This document shows positions 1-7,124 of a DNA stretch of 15,936 nt, in pieces. Both the position numbers and the translations under genes were made by a program. Numbering within the stretch: the stretch's first letter is position 1; the number at the start of each line of letters is the position of its first letter. The stretch comes from DATJPR01 sp035506295 (GTDB taxonomy: Bacteria > Bacteroidota > Ignavibacteria > UBA10030 > UBA6906), in NCBI GenBank assembly GCA_035506295.1, contig DATJPR010000137.1, positions 1-15,936 of the forward strand, given 5' to 3'. The notes beneath the pieces are model-generated. The model made no database searches. It saw only the letters and a program-made list of their open reading frames with translations, and had not been told where the DNA came from.

Positions 1-2268
1 GGCGGCGCGCAGACGAGGATGATCGTTCTTGAGGAAGAACTCCGATCCAAGACAGGTCTTCAGCATGCCGTATTGCTGGACCTGTATCGATTGGGCGAGT
101 TCGGAGAAAGGTCCGTCATGTTCGTAGCTCGGGAACGACGCGGCACTCTGCGAACTGAAGCAGGTCATGAACGCGGTATGCAGCATGGAGAGCGTGTTCA
201 ACGAGACCGGCGGCATGACCTCGGCTTCGGCGATACGGTAGCGGTACCAGACATTTCGGTATCCCCACACTCTGACGCTGGAGTCACCGCTTTCCTTTTC
301 ATAGAGCCGGAGCGCTTCGCTGACCGCCTGCAATGCTTTGTAGTGCGTGTCGGGCCCGCTCCCTTCGGGATCGAAGGCGACCGACACGACGTTCGGCTTG
401 ACGCGCCGCAGAACGTCAAGGATCGGCAGCGCATCCCGGTTGACTTCGGGCTCGGGGGTGAAGATGTCGCCCGTGTAGAAGCCCAGCCGCAAGGGAAAAA
501 CTCTGTCGTTCTCGAGGCCGAAATACGCCCAGAGCCGTTCCACCTCAAATTCCCGGATCGTCCCCTTCAGGAACTGCACCTGGGGCGGATCTTTTGCACC
601 GGGATATTGATCATCCACGTAGCGCACGAGCTCGGCGACACGCTCCTTCAGCATCCCAAGGTCCGTGGTATGGAAGTAGCCGATGAGGTTCCTCAACATT
701 CTCCTGCCGTCCGCTTCATCCATCCATTCGGCAGTTCGCGAAGCATGACCGTCGAGATAGAGATAGACGTCCTGCATCTGCTTGTGCCGGTCCTGCGGGT
801 CGAAGTAGCCCTGTTTCACCAATGCAGAAAATTGGCCGGAGACAAGAAACGTTTCCACCTTCTTGAGGATGGACCGGAAGAAGGAATTCGAGACGGAGGT
901 GAACCCCGACGTGAGGTTCGCGAAGTAGTGTTGGTTGGTGGGATCGCGCACCAGATGATAGATGTAGGCAAGATAGCCCAGCATGATGTCATCGTGATGC
1001 GGCTCCGTGTGCAGAAACGTCGTGTTCGAAATGGGAGCAATGCCACGTCGGATCTTCTCGACGATCGATTCGTGAGCGTCGCGGGCGTGCAGGTGGGACG
1101 GCTTCCCCGATTTCCGGAGCAGGATCTCTCCAAAGCGGTCCGTCTGCACGTCGCCGGCCGTCAACTCAAGCAGCGGCTTCTGAAGCTTGAGAGCAACAGA
1201 AACGACGACGTCTTCCGCGTCTCTGGCGGAGACCGATTCCTTCAGGGCGAAATCCTCGAGCTGGCGCTCGACGAGACCCTTCGCGGCGCCTTTGGTGAGG
1301 TAAAATCGCGCGTGCTCGAGTCCCTGCAGACAGGATGCTGGATACTGCTGGCTCTTCGGGCTCTGGATCGCCTGCGCGACAACGCCGGCCTTCGACTCTC
1401 CGGCGGCGATGATGAGCGCGGTGACCGACGGATTGAAGGTGACGGTGGCAAGACCGATCGTGATGACCAGACGGGTCCGGGAAATTTCGATCCCGCCGAG
1501 ATCGGTTGCGGCGGCGGCCTGCGTCTCATAGTTGGTGCCCGTCAGACGGGTCACCGAGTAGTGGCTCGAGCCGCGGACGTTGAAGGCGATGTGCCCGTCG
1601 GGACCGATCCCTCCCAGGAAAAAGCCGATCCCCCCCATCTCACGGATGCGTGTCTCATATTCCGCACAGAACTCATCGACGCGATTGATGACGTCCCGTT
1701 GAAGGCGTTCGAGGTCCGATCGCATCTGTCGGACACGGAGCGTGAGATCAACGACACCGTTCGGGAACACGTCGGCCATCGCTTTGTCGGGAGGGAGGCC
1801 GAGCGACGTCGTATTGATCAGCAGGGCGTGGGACGGTGTCAGCCCGAACCCCTTGAGATAGAATTCGTTGACGTAGTAGTGGAAACTGTTGTGGTGGCCG
1901 GCGTCGATCGGGTAGAACTCATCGATCTGCACGAAGCTCAGGCTCTTCATGTCGGGCTTCTTGCTCCCGTCGATCCCGTTGTCCCCGAGCAGCCGCTGGA
2001 TCTCCTTGGAATTCCATTGCTCCAACATGCGCTGCACCCAGCGGATGAAATGTTCCGGCGTCTTGCCGGTCGGCAGGGACACGACGCCGCCGGGGTTTTT
2101 CAGGACCCATTCGATGAACCTGAGAGCCGTGAGTTTCCCGAGCATCGGGAAGTTGGCGACTTCGATGACCTTGATATGCTCTGTGGGAGAGTACAGCGCT
2201 TTTCGCCCGCTGCGCTTCAGCTCGCCCTCTTCAACCTTGGACGTCCCATCGTACACGCGGAGTTCCAT
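1..2268 (-). CDS. NagB-like glucosamine-6-phosphate deaminase domain fused to PIG-L/LmbE-like deacetylase domain (3' end cut by window)
   Basis: The reading frame is open from here to the left edge with no stop, so the C-terminus is missing; 756 codons are visible. The first ~330 residues resemble the NagB/6-phosphogluconolactonase fold: an IDEFYPID segment (D116-E117, matching the catalytic Asp72 region of E. coli NagB) and GGIGPDGHIAFN (D224, H226). The usual NEPG after this motif reads NVRG, so the catalytic Glu is replaced by Val231. The second half has PHHDDIMLG (residues 423-431), like the HPDDE zinc motif of PIG-L/LmbE N-deacetylases, and a later PDTH (H642) that could be the third zinc ligand. 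The start chosen is an ATG with AAGGG 4 bases upstream; in-frame ATGs at 2292, 2301 and 2310 are alternatives. It lies 85 bases after the symporter stop, probably co-transcribed. The natural reading is an amino-sugar phosphate enzyme combining deacetylation and deamination, but the substrate is unproven. No signal peptide is visible, so it is probably cytoplasmic. Confidence 0.88.
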   Translation of the reverse strand, partial: MELRVYDGTSKVEEGELKRSGRKALYSPTEHIKVIEVANFPMLGKLTALRFIEWVLKNPGGVVSLPTGKTPEHFIRWVQRMLEQWNSKEIQRLLGDNGIDGSKKPDMKSLSFVQIDEFYPIDAGHHNSFHYYVNEFYLKGFGLTPSHALLINTTSLGLPPDKAMADVFPNGVVDLTLRVRQMRSDLERLQRDVINRVDEFCAEYETRIREMGGIGFFLGGIGPDGHIAFNVRGSSHYSVTRLTGTNYETQAAAATDLGGIEISRTRLVITIGLATVTFNPSVTALIIAAGESKAGVVAQAIQSPKSQQYPASCLQGLEHARFYLTKGAAKGLVERQLEDFALKESVSARDAEDVVVSVALKLQKPLLELTAGDVQTDRFGEILLRKSGKPSHLHARDAHESIVEKIRRGIAPISNTTFLHTEPHHDDIMLGYLAYIYHLVRDPTNQHYFANLTSGFTSVSNSFFRSILKKVETFLVSGQFSALVKQGYFDPQDRHKQMQDVYLYLDGHASRTAEWMDEADGRRMLRNLIGYFHTTDLGMLKERVAELVRYVDDQYPGAKDPPQVQFLKGTIREFEVERLWAYFGLENDRVFPLRLGFYTGDIFTPEPEVNRDALPILDVLRRVKPNVVSVAFDPEGSGPDTHYKALQAVSEALRLYEKESGDSSVRVWGYRNVWYRYRIAEAEVMPPVSLNTLSMLHTAFMTCFSSQSAASFPSYEHDGPFSELAQSIQVQQYGMLKTCLGSEFFLKNDHPRLRAA

Positions 2269-2353
2269 TGGACCCTTGCAGTTGTCAGACATAGAATACA
2301 TTGCCCACATGCACCGTCAGGTGCTCCGGACGGCGACCGCGCCGAGCGGAGCG

Positions 2354-4162
2354 TCAGGGAGCGAGCGGTTTGTCCCAGAGTTTGCGGACGACGAAAAGAA
2401 GTATGGTGCCGCTGACGAGAAAGGTGACAAACAGCGCCACTGCATACTCCGTCCGGCCATAGAGCACGTTGCCGACGGTGAACAGCGCCGACCAGATCAT
2501 GATGCAGCCCGTCGCCCATCCCAGGAGCGCGAGCGGGATGTTGTCGCCCGATTGATATTCGTCCTCCTTGAACCCCGCCGCGATGCGCACCTTCTTCCAG
2601 CCGGGTCCGAAGGGGCGGACTTTGCGATAGAAGGCGATGAGCGTCTCCATGTCCGTCTGCGGGCCCAGCAGTGCGGTGGTCACCCAGCACAGCGTGGTTA
2701 TGGCGATGGTGATCAACAGCGTGATATGGGTGCTCACATGCACGCCGTTCTTGCCCAGAATCAGAAAGCCCGCCGAGACGACAAACGAGCTGATCATTGC
2801 GACGATCTCGCTCCAGGCATTGACGCGCCACCAGTACCATCGGACGAGATAGAGCAGTCCTGTACCCGCCCCGACCTGGAGGATGATGTCGAACGCATCC
2901 TTCGCCGTGTCCAGGAAGAAGACAAGGGTTGACGAAAGAACGAACAGGATGATTGTCGCGATGCGTCCGGCCATGACATAGTGTTTTTCCGTCGCGTCGT
3001 GTTTGAGAAAGCGCCGGTAGAAATCGTGAACAAGGTATGACGCACCCCAATTCAGATGCGTCAGAATCGTGGAGGAGTTCGCGGCGATGAGACCGCCGAC
3101 CATCAGGCCGATGAATCCCACCGGGAGAAAGCGCAGCATCGCAGGGAAGGCGATATCATTGCCGAGAAGAGCGGGATTCAGGTGCGGAAGAGCGTGCTGG
3201 ATATCCGAAAGTTGCGGATAGACGATAATGGAACAGAGTCCCACGAGGATCCACGGCCAGGGCCGAAGAACATAGTGGGCGACGTTGAAGAACAGGACGG
3301 CACCCAGCGAATCCTTCTCGGTTTTTGACGCAAGCATGCGCTGTGCGATATAGCTGCCTCCGCCGGGTTCAGCGCCGGGATACCAGACCGCCCACCATTG
3401 AACGGCGATCGGCATGATGAAGACCGCGATGGCGATGTCCCAGGTATTGGTGAAGTCCGGAAGGATATTGAGATAATTGATGCCGGACGGCCCCCGAATC
3501 GCCGATAGCTTTTCGACCATTCCGGAGAGCCCCCCCACCTGAGGAAGCTGAACGGCGAAGTATGCCGCGGCGATGACCGCCGTCATCTTGATAAAGAACT
3601 GTACCATGTCGATGACGAGCACGCCCCACAGACCGGAATGCGTTGCGAAGACCACGTTGAGGAGTCCGACAGCAAGGAGTGTCTGCCACCGGTCCAGGCC
3701 GAACAGCACCGCCGCGATCTTGCACGCCGCGAGGTTCACCGTCGCCATGATCATGCAATTGAAAAACAGGCCGAGGTACACCGACCGGAATCCGCGGACC
3801 ACGGGGGCGGCCTTGCCGGAGTACCGCAGTTCGTAGAACTCCAGGTCCGTCATCACCCCCGACCGCCGCCACAATCTCGCGTAGAAGAACACGGTCGCAA
3901 CGCCGGTGAGGACAAACGCCCACCAGACCCAGTTCCCCGAGACTCCCTGCCGCCTCACGATGTCGGTGACGAGGTTCGGGGTGTCGCTGCTGAACGTTGT
4001 CGCCACCATGGAAAGCCCGGCGAGCCACCACGGCACGGAGCGTCCGGAGACGAAGAACTCGGAGGTGTTCTTCCCTGCCCGTTTGCCGAAAAAGAGCGCG
4101 GGGAAGAAACAGACGATCAGCGTCGCTGCGATGATGACCCAGTCGATGACCTGGAGTTGCAC
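2354..4162 (-). CDS. Sodium:solute symporter family (SSS/SSF) transporter
   Basis: This is a 602-residue polytopic membrane protein with a dozen or more hydrophobic segments. It opens with VIDWVIIAATLIVCFF, followed by the segment FFVSGRSVPWWLAGLSMVAT, which is typical of the first helices of sodium:solute symporters (the family of SGLT and PutP). Members import sugars, amino acids or organic acids with Na+. The substrate cannot be read from sequence. Its place just upstream of a NagB/PIG-L composite gene and just after nagB-glmU suggests an amino sugar or related carbohydrate. The start is GTG at 4162, backed by AAGGA 8 bases upstream; an in-frame GTG at 4219 would add 19 residues that do not look like a symporter N-terminus. 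An intrinsic terminator lies upstream, so this gene probably begins a new transcript. Confidence 0.92.
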   Translation of the reverse strand: MQLQVIDWVIIAATLIVCFFPALFFGKRAGKNTSEFFVSGRSVPWWLAGLSMVATTFSSDTPNLVTDIVRRQGVSGNWVWWAFVLTGVATVFFYARLWRRSGVMTDLEFYELRYSGKAAPVVRGFRSVYLGLFFNCMIMATVNLAACKIAAVLFGLDRWQTLLAVGLLNVVFATHSGLWGVLVIDMVQFFIKMTAVIAAAYFAVQLPQVGGLSGMVEKLSAIRGPSGINYLNILPDFTNTWDIAIAVFIMPIAVQWWAVWYPGAEPGGGSYIAQRMLASKTEKDSLGAVLFFNVAHYVLRPWPWILVGLCSIIVYPQLSDIQHALPHLNPALLGNDIAFPAMLRFLPVGFIGLMVGGLIAANSSTILTHLNWGASYLVHDFYRRFLKHDATEKHYVMAGRIATIILFVLSSTLVFFLDTAKDAFDIILQVGAGTGLLYLVRWYWWRVNAWSEIVAMISSFVVSAGFLILGKNGVHVSTHITLLITIAITTLCWVTTALLGPQTDMETLIAFYRKVRPFGPGWKKVRIAAGFKEDEYQSGDNIPLALLGWATGCIMIWSALFTVGNVLYGRTEYAVALFVTFLVSGTILLFVVRKLWDKPLAP

Positions 4163-4170
4163 AGGAGGAT

Positions 4171-4175
4171 TCCTT
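4171..4175 (-). promoter_or_regulatory. Ribosome binding site deciding the symporter start
   Basis: AAGGA on the minus strand lies 8 bases before the GTG at 4162. It favours this start over the upstream in-frame GTG at 4219. Confidence 0.6.
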
Positions 4176-4256
4176 TCGAGGGGTTGAGAGGAGCGAAAGA
4201 TACCAACTCTCTCGGACACTTACTCATTTGTTCGCTCGCACAACTAATTACCCCTG

Positions 4257-4286
4257 AAAAAAGACCGATCCCCTCAGATCAGTCTT
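4257..4286 (-). terminator. Intrinsic terminator after the GlmU-like gene
   Basis: Read on the minus strand, AAGACTGATC, a 6-base loop and GATCGGTCTT form a 10-base-pair stem with a single G-U wobble. The stem runs straight into a run of T (4257-4262 on the complementary strand). On the plus strand the wobble would be a C-A mismatch, so the structure is oriented for minus-strand transcription. It lies about 105 bases after the GlmU-like stop and about 95 bases before the symporter start, and so splits the block into two transcription units. Confidence 0.8.
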
Positions 4287-4349
4287 CCCTGAATGTGAGA
4301 AGATTTTCCTTTCAAACAAAATACTTCGAGAAGAATTTCTTGAGATTAC

Positions 4350-4361
4350 GGAAGCGCTTCC
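4350..4361. promoter_or_regulatory. Perfect 12-bp palindrome, LacI-family-type operator candidate
   Basis: GGAAGCGCTTCC is perfectly self-complementary with a central CpG inside AAGCGCTT, the general form of operators bound by LacI/GalR-family sugar regulators. It sits in the 229-base gap between the GlmU-like stop and the symporter start, about 190 bases upstream of the symporter. Symmetry does not extend beyond 12 bases. No regulator gene is present in the window. A chance palindrome is possible, as is a role in the mRNA 3' end of the upstream gene. Confidence 0.35.
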
Positions 4362-4391
4362 ACGGCCACCGGCACCCGAAGCGACGAGATG

Positions 4392-5672
4392 TCAATCCTG
4401 TGGTCGCGTCATCCGTTTCGCGCCGATGCTTTCGCGTTCCCCTTTCGTAAGACCGAAGACGGCATGAAAAACGGCCTCTTCGCTATCGCTCATCGAATGT
4501 TTCCGCCTTGCCATCACCCGCCGCGCCACCTCAAGGGCCTTCTCAAGATCGTATACCTCAAGGGATTTCGCCCCACCCCAGCAAAACGACGGGATGTACT
4601 TGGGAGGAAAGTCCGCGCCGAAAACGTTGCACGAAACTCCCACGACCGTGCCGGTATTGAACATCGTGTTGATCCCGCTCTTGGAATGGTCGCCCATCGT
4701 CAACCCGACGAATTTCGAGCCGCTATCGACAGGTGCACCGTTGATGAAGACCTTGACGTTCCCATAGTTGTTCTTGAGATCGCTGTTGTTCGTATCGGCG
4801 CCGAGGTTCACCCACATTCCAAGATAGGAATGACCAAGAAATCCATCATGCTGTTTGTTCGCATAGGCATGGATGATCGACGCTTCCACCTCCCCGCCCA
4901 CCTTGCACACTTCCCCGATGCTTGTGTTCTCATAGATCTTCGCGCCGGCTTTGATGGCACTCCCCTCTCCCACAAAGGCCGGTCCTTCGATCATCGCATG
5001 AGGAAACACCGTCACATTCTTCCCGACGTAGATCGGCCCGTTCTCGGCATCAAGGACGCTCCCGGGCTTAATCCGCGAGCCGGCGTCGATGAAGATGTCC
5101 TTCCTGGCAAGCAGATCGGCTCCCGGGTAGATCTTCCCTCGCAGTCTTTTTTTCTTCCCGACGAGCGCGGAGAAATCGCTTACCAGTGCCTGCCCGTTCA
5201 TGCCGATGAGATCCCACGGATATCCCACAAGCTGTTCCTCCATCACGTCGCGGGGAAGGCCGCCGAAGGATTCCACCGAGAGCGGTCCGGACTCCATCGC
5301 GGACGCAAGGGCGCCGAGATTCGCATCGCTCACACGCGCGGCGACGACCGTGTCACCGGAAAGGAGGACGACATCGTTCCCCTTCAGGCGCAGTTTCTTC
5401 GCCAGCGCTTCGTGCGCGATGACCCTGCCATTGATGAGAAGCGTGCGCCGCGGCCCACCCGCATTCACAGGTGTCCGGGGATTCTGTTCGCGGACGAGAT
5501 CGGCGAGGTACGGCCGACAGTGAAGATGCACGGGGATGCCGGGAAAGAGCCGGACGATTTTCTCGCGCAGTGTGGTCATCCCGCACCGGAGATCGTACAC
5601 AGGCCGGCAGTATGTGAGGGGAAGAAGATTCGCATAGTGGTCGTCTTCGAAAATGCAGAGAGAATCGGCCAT
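4392..5672 (-). CDS. Alternative GlmU-type putative sugar nucleotidyltransferase/acetyltransferase
   Basis: This 426-residue cytoplasmic protein resembles the Bacteroidota-type GlmU family (putative UDP-GlcNAc diphosphorylase/glucosamine-1-phosphate N-acetyltransferase). The N-terminus (about residues 1-190) has the FEDDHYANLLPLTYCRPVYDLR opening segment seen in this family (first 20 residues of the motif are the conserved part). The second half, from about residue 190 to 370, is a left-handed beta-helix built of hexapeptide-like repeats, seen in stretches such as IFIDAGSRIKPGSVLD and IYVGKNVTVFPHAMIEGP. The likely role is making UDP-GlcNAc for peptidoglycan and lipopolysaccharide. It starts 11 bases after the nagB stop, so the two are almost surely co-transcribed. 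The pair links fructose-6-phosphate/glucosamine-6-phosphate exchange to nucleotide-sugar supply. No strong Shine-Dalgarno precedes the ATG; translational coupling is plausible. A different sugar nucleotide product cannot be excluded. Confidence 0.88.
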   Translation of the reverse strand: MADSLCIFEDDHYANLLPLTYCRPVYDLRCGMTTLREKIVRLFPGIPVHLHCRPYLADLVREQNPRTPVNAGGPRRTLLINGRVIAHEALAKKLRLKGNDVVLLSGDTVVAARVSDANLGALASAMESGPLSVESFGGLPRDVMEEQLVGYPWDLIGMNGQALVSDFSALVGKKKRLRGKIYPGADLLARKDIFIDAGSRIKPGSVLDAENGPIYVGKNVTVFPHAMIEGPAFVGEGSAIKAGAKIYENTSIGEVCKVGGEVEASIIHAYANKQHDGFLGHSYLGMWVNLGADTNNSDLKNNYGNVKVFINGAPVDSGSKFVGLTMGDHSKSGINTMFNTGTVVGVSCNVFGADFPPKYIPSFCWGGAKSLEVYDLEKALEVARRVMARRKHSMSDSEEAVFHAVFGLTKGERESIGAKRMTRPQD

Positions 5673-5683
5673 GGGGTTGTGCC

Positions 5684-6457
5684 TTATCGTTCCAGCGTGA
5701 ATGAAGACTTCCAGGTTCCGGGATACGTGCCGCGGAGCTTGCTCGCGGCGTCAGCATCGACGATGACATACGTTCTCCGGTGAAGTTGGATCACCGATGC
5801 GGGGCACTGACCGGTGAGCGGACCTTCGACCGCCGCCTGGATGGCGTCGGCCTTGGCGCCGCCGTTCGCGACGAGGACGAGCTCCTTCGCATCCATGATC
5901 GTCCCTATCCCCATCGTGATGGCATATTTCGGGACGTCGTCGAGCGTCTTGAAATACCGGGCATTGTCTCTCCTCGTCTTTTCCGTGAGTGTCTTGACCC
6001 GCGTGCGCGAGCCCAGTGATGATCCCGGCTCGTTGAAAGCAATATGGCCATTCGCGCCGATCCCGAGGATCTGCAGGTCAATTCCGCCGAACGACTGAAT
6101 CCGATGCTCGTACCAATCGCAAAAGGAATCGATGTCGTGCGCCATGCCGTCCGGCACGTGGATGTGCGTGTCCGGAATGTTCAGCTGATCGAAGAGGTTC
6201 TTCCTCATAAAATAGTGATAACTCTGCTCCTGGCACGGCAGGAGCCCGACATACTCATCGAGGTTGAACGTGACCAACTTGGAAAAATCGAGGCCTTCCT
6301 CAGAATGCAGTCGAATCAACTCCTTGTACAGGCTGAGGGGCGTGTTGCCGGTCGCCAGGCCGAGGACGAGGTTGGGTTTCTTGCGCAGCCGATCGACGAC
6401 GATTTGGGCTGCTTCTTTCCCCATTTCCTCGTAGTTATCCTTGATAATGACGAGCAT
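5684..6457 (-). CDS. nagB: Glucosamine-6-phosphate deaminase
   Basis: This 257-residue enzyme, normal for the family (E. coli NagB is 266), converts glucosamine-6-phosphate to fructose-6-phosphate and ammonia in the cytoplasm. Diagnostic motifs are all present: GLATGNTP (33-40, phosphate-binding loop), NLDEYVGL with D67 as the enolising base, and GIGANGHIAFNEPGSS (132-147) with H138 and E143 matching the catalytic His and Glu. The Asn at 136 in place of Asp is the variant seen in Bacillus-type enzymes. The start at 6457 has GGGAG 6 bases upstream. That site lies inside a small hairpin (TTGGG-AGAT-CCCAA) which could limit translation. It is the first large gene of a nagB-glmU operon and is preceded by a terminator-like hairpin that may act as an attenuator. 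Confidence 0.96.
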   Translation of the reverse strand: MLVIIKDNYEEMGKEAAQIVVDRLRKKPNLVLGLATGNTPLSLYKELIRLHSEEGLDFSKLVTFNLDEYVGLLPCQEQSYHYFMRKNLFDQLNIPDTHIHVPDGMAHDIDSFCDWYEHRIQSFGGIDLQILGIGANGHIAFNEPGSSLGSRTRVKTLTEKTRRDNARYFKTLDDVPKYAITMGIGTIMDAKELVLVANGGAKADAIQAAVEGPLTGQCPASVIQLHRRTYVIVDADAASKLRGTYPGTWKSSFTLER

Positions 6458-6470
6458 TGGGATCTCCCAA

Positions 6471-6512
6471 GAAAAAAAGCAATGCCTCCTTCATCCGTCC
6501 GACAAAGGAGGC
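6471..6512 (-). promoter_or_regulatory. Terminator-like hairpin with T-run immediately upstream of nagB (possible attenuator)
   Basis: On the minus strand, GCCTCCTT (6512-6505), a 13-base loop and AAGGAGGC (6491-6484) form an 8-base-pair perfect stem. Five bases later comes a run of seven T (6478-6472). It ends only 14 bases before the nagB start, leaving no room for a nagB promoter downstream. It is therefore either the terminator of the small gene upstream, with read-through into nagB, or a regulated leader terminator. The loop bases CGGACG (6501-6496) can also pair with CGTCCG (6554-6549), and GTCGG (6503-6499) with CCGAC (6565-6561), giving possible competing folds. Confidence 0.55.
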
Positions 6513-6569
6513 TTATCCCAAGCTCCGTCAACTGCACGCCCTTTGAGCCGGACGTGATGAGTCGGCGGG

Positions 6570-6598
6570 AAGATACATCAGACTGTCGCGAAAATCAA
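6570..6598 (-). promoter_or_regulatory. Candidate promoter for nagB leader
   Basis: On the minus strand, TTGATT (6598-6593) and TATCTT (6575-6570) are separated by 17 bases. Each matches 4 of 6 positions of the sigma-70-type consensus. Transcription would begin near 6563 and give a leader of about 105 bases containing the hairpin in front of nagB. The match is moderate, and the promoter consensus of this organism is unknown. Confidence 0.35.
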
Positions 6599-6620
6599 GG
6601 CGGGGAGAAGGGATCCCCCA

Positions 6621-6770
6621 TTATTGTAGAGGAAGAAAGAACTCGACACCAAACATCTCACCAAAGGAGACGGCGAACCATACCTGCCGCTCCATTTCCT
6701 CGAGCAGCACCATTTCCAGGAATTCCATTTCGCTGTTCGAAAGACGGGCAAATCGACGGCGTGGTCTCAT
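6621..6770 (-). CDS. Small protein of 49 residues, unknown function
   Basis: I do not recognise this gene. The reading frame begins with ATG 6 bases after a near-ideal AAGGAG Shine-Dalgarno, and the visible start is MRPRRRFARLSNSEMEFLEM. The N-terminus is strongly basic (five Arg in the first nine residues). The middle is rich in Glu, Leu and Met and could form an amphipathic helix (roughly residues 13-30). The C-terminal third is aromatic and hydrophobic and ends in PLQ. No membrane segment or signal peptide is evident. It lies upstream of nagB on the same strand, with the terminator-like hairpin between them. It could be a free-standing small protein, a leader-encoded regulator, or a chance frame; the strong ribosome binding site and a plausible promoter upstream argue for a real gene. 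Confidence 0.5.
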   Translation of the reverse strand: MRPRRRFARLSNSEMEFLEMVLLEEMERQVWFAVSFGEMFGVEFFLPLQ

Positions 6771-6776
6771 GGCCTG

Positions 6777-6782
6777 CTCCTT
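6777..6782 (-). promoter_or_regulatory. Strong ribosome binding site of the 49-residue small gene
   Basis: AAGGAG on the minus strand lies 6 bases before the ATG at 6770. It is the best Shine-Dalgarno seen in the window and the main support for the small gene. Confidence 0.5.
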
Positions 6783-6803
6783 TCTGGTCGGGGATTGCAG
6801 CCT

Positions 6804-6832
6804 TCTATATTGAGTTACGGTTTTCGTGCCAG
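6804..6832 (-). promoter_or_regulatory. Candidate promoter of the small gene
   Basis: On the minus strand, CTGGCA (6832-6827) and TATAGA (6809-6804) are separated by 17 bases, upstream of the AAGGAG site. The match to a sigma-70-type promoter is partial. Confidence 0.3.
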
Positions 6833-6949
6833 GAAAGTTGCCCCAGGGGCTTCATTTTGACAATCTGTTACACCGACAGTGTCTCTGAACCTGGACAGCT
6901 GGCGTCGCTTTGGGTCACTTCCCACATCCCGGTTTTTCCTGGTCACCCA

Positions 6950-6978
6950 TTGCGCGAAAATACCGAACTCTGTATCTT
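6950..6978 (+). promoter_or_regulatory. Candidate promoter of the ABC exporter operon
   Basis: TTGCGC (6950-6955) and TATCTT (6973-6978) are 17 bases apart, about 150 bases before the ATPase start. The rest of the 6771-7124 divergent gap (354 bases) holds no convincing gene. It has a perfect TTGACA at 6857-6862 without a good partner -10, and a TACAAT at 7021-7026 without a good -35. Which of these is used cannot be decided from sequence. Confidence 0.3.
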
Positions 6979-7124
6979 ACGCTGTCTTTGAAGTGTTCAC
7001 GAGTACCGCGACGTTTTGCATACAATGACAGCAGTTCTCCCGATGTTCAGTTTGTCCCCGGAACATTCCTTCGTTCGATGTCATCGCCTCTTTGTCTTCG
7101 TCTACCATCAAGGCCCCGTCTCGT

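Noticed and set aside
1..2268. Reading the PIG-L-containing gene as several short broken genes
   Set aside because: Direct translation of the minus strand gives one uninterrupted frame to the window edge, so there is no frameshift; the short minus-strand frames are shadows in other registers.
19..2415. 798-codon open frame on the plus strand
   Set aside because: It lies antisense to the NagB/PIG-L gene, whose product has clear family motifs. The plus-strand translation is Arg/His/Asp-rich without recognisable domains, as expected for the shadow of a GC-rich gene.
3638..4450. 270-codon plus-strand frame across the symporter start and the gap
   Set aside because: Antisense to the symporter, with charged low-complexity sequence; it also runs through the minus-strand terminator and palindrome.
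4389..5783. 464-codon plus-strand frame
   Set aside because: Antisense to the GlmU-like gene and the end of nagB; no domain, while the minus strand has a clear beta-helix enzyme.
6857..6862. Perfect TTGACA as a -35 box for the ABC operon
   Set aside because: At 17-base spacing the -10 position reads TGTCTC, a poor match, so the 6950-6978 pair was preferred, also at low confidence.
6044..6991. 315-codon plus-strand frame covering the nagB start and the divergent gap
   Set aside because: Half is antisense to nagB and the rest is unstructured gap; no ribosome binding site or family features.
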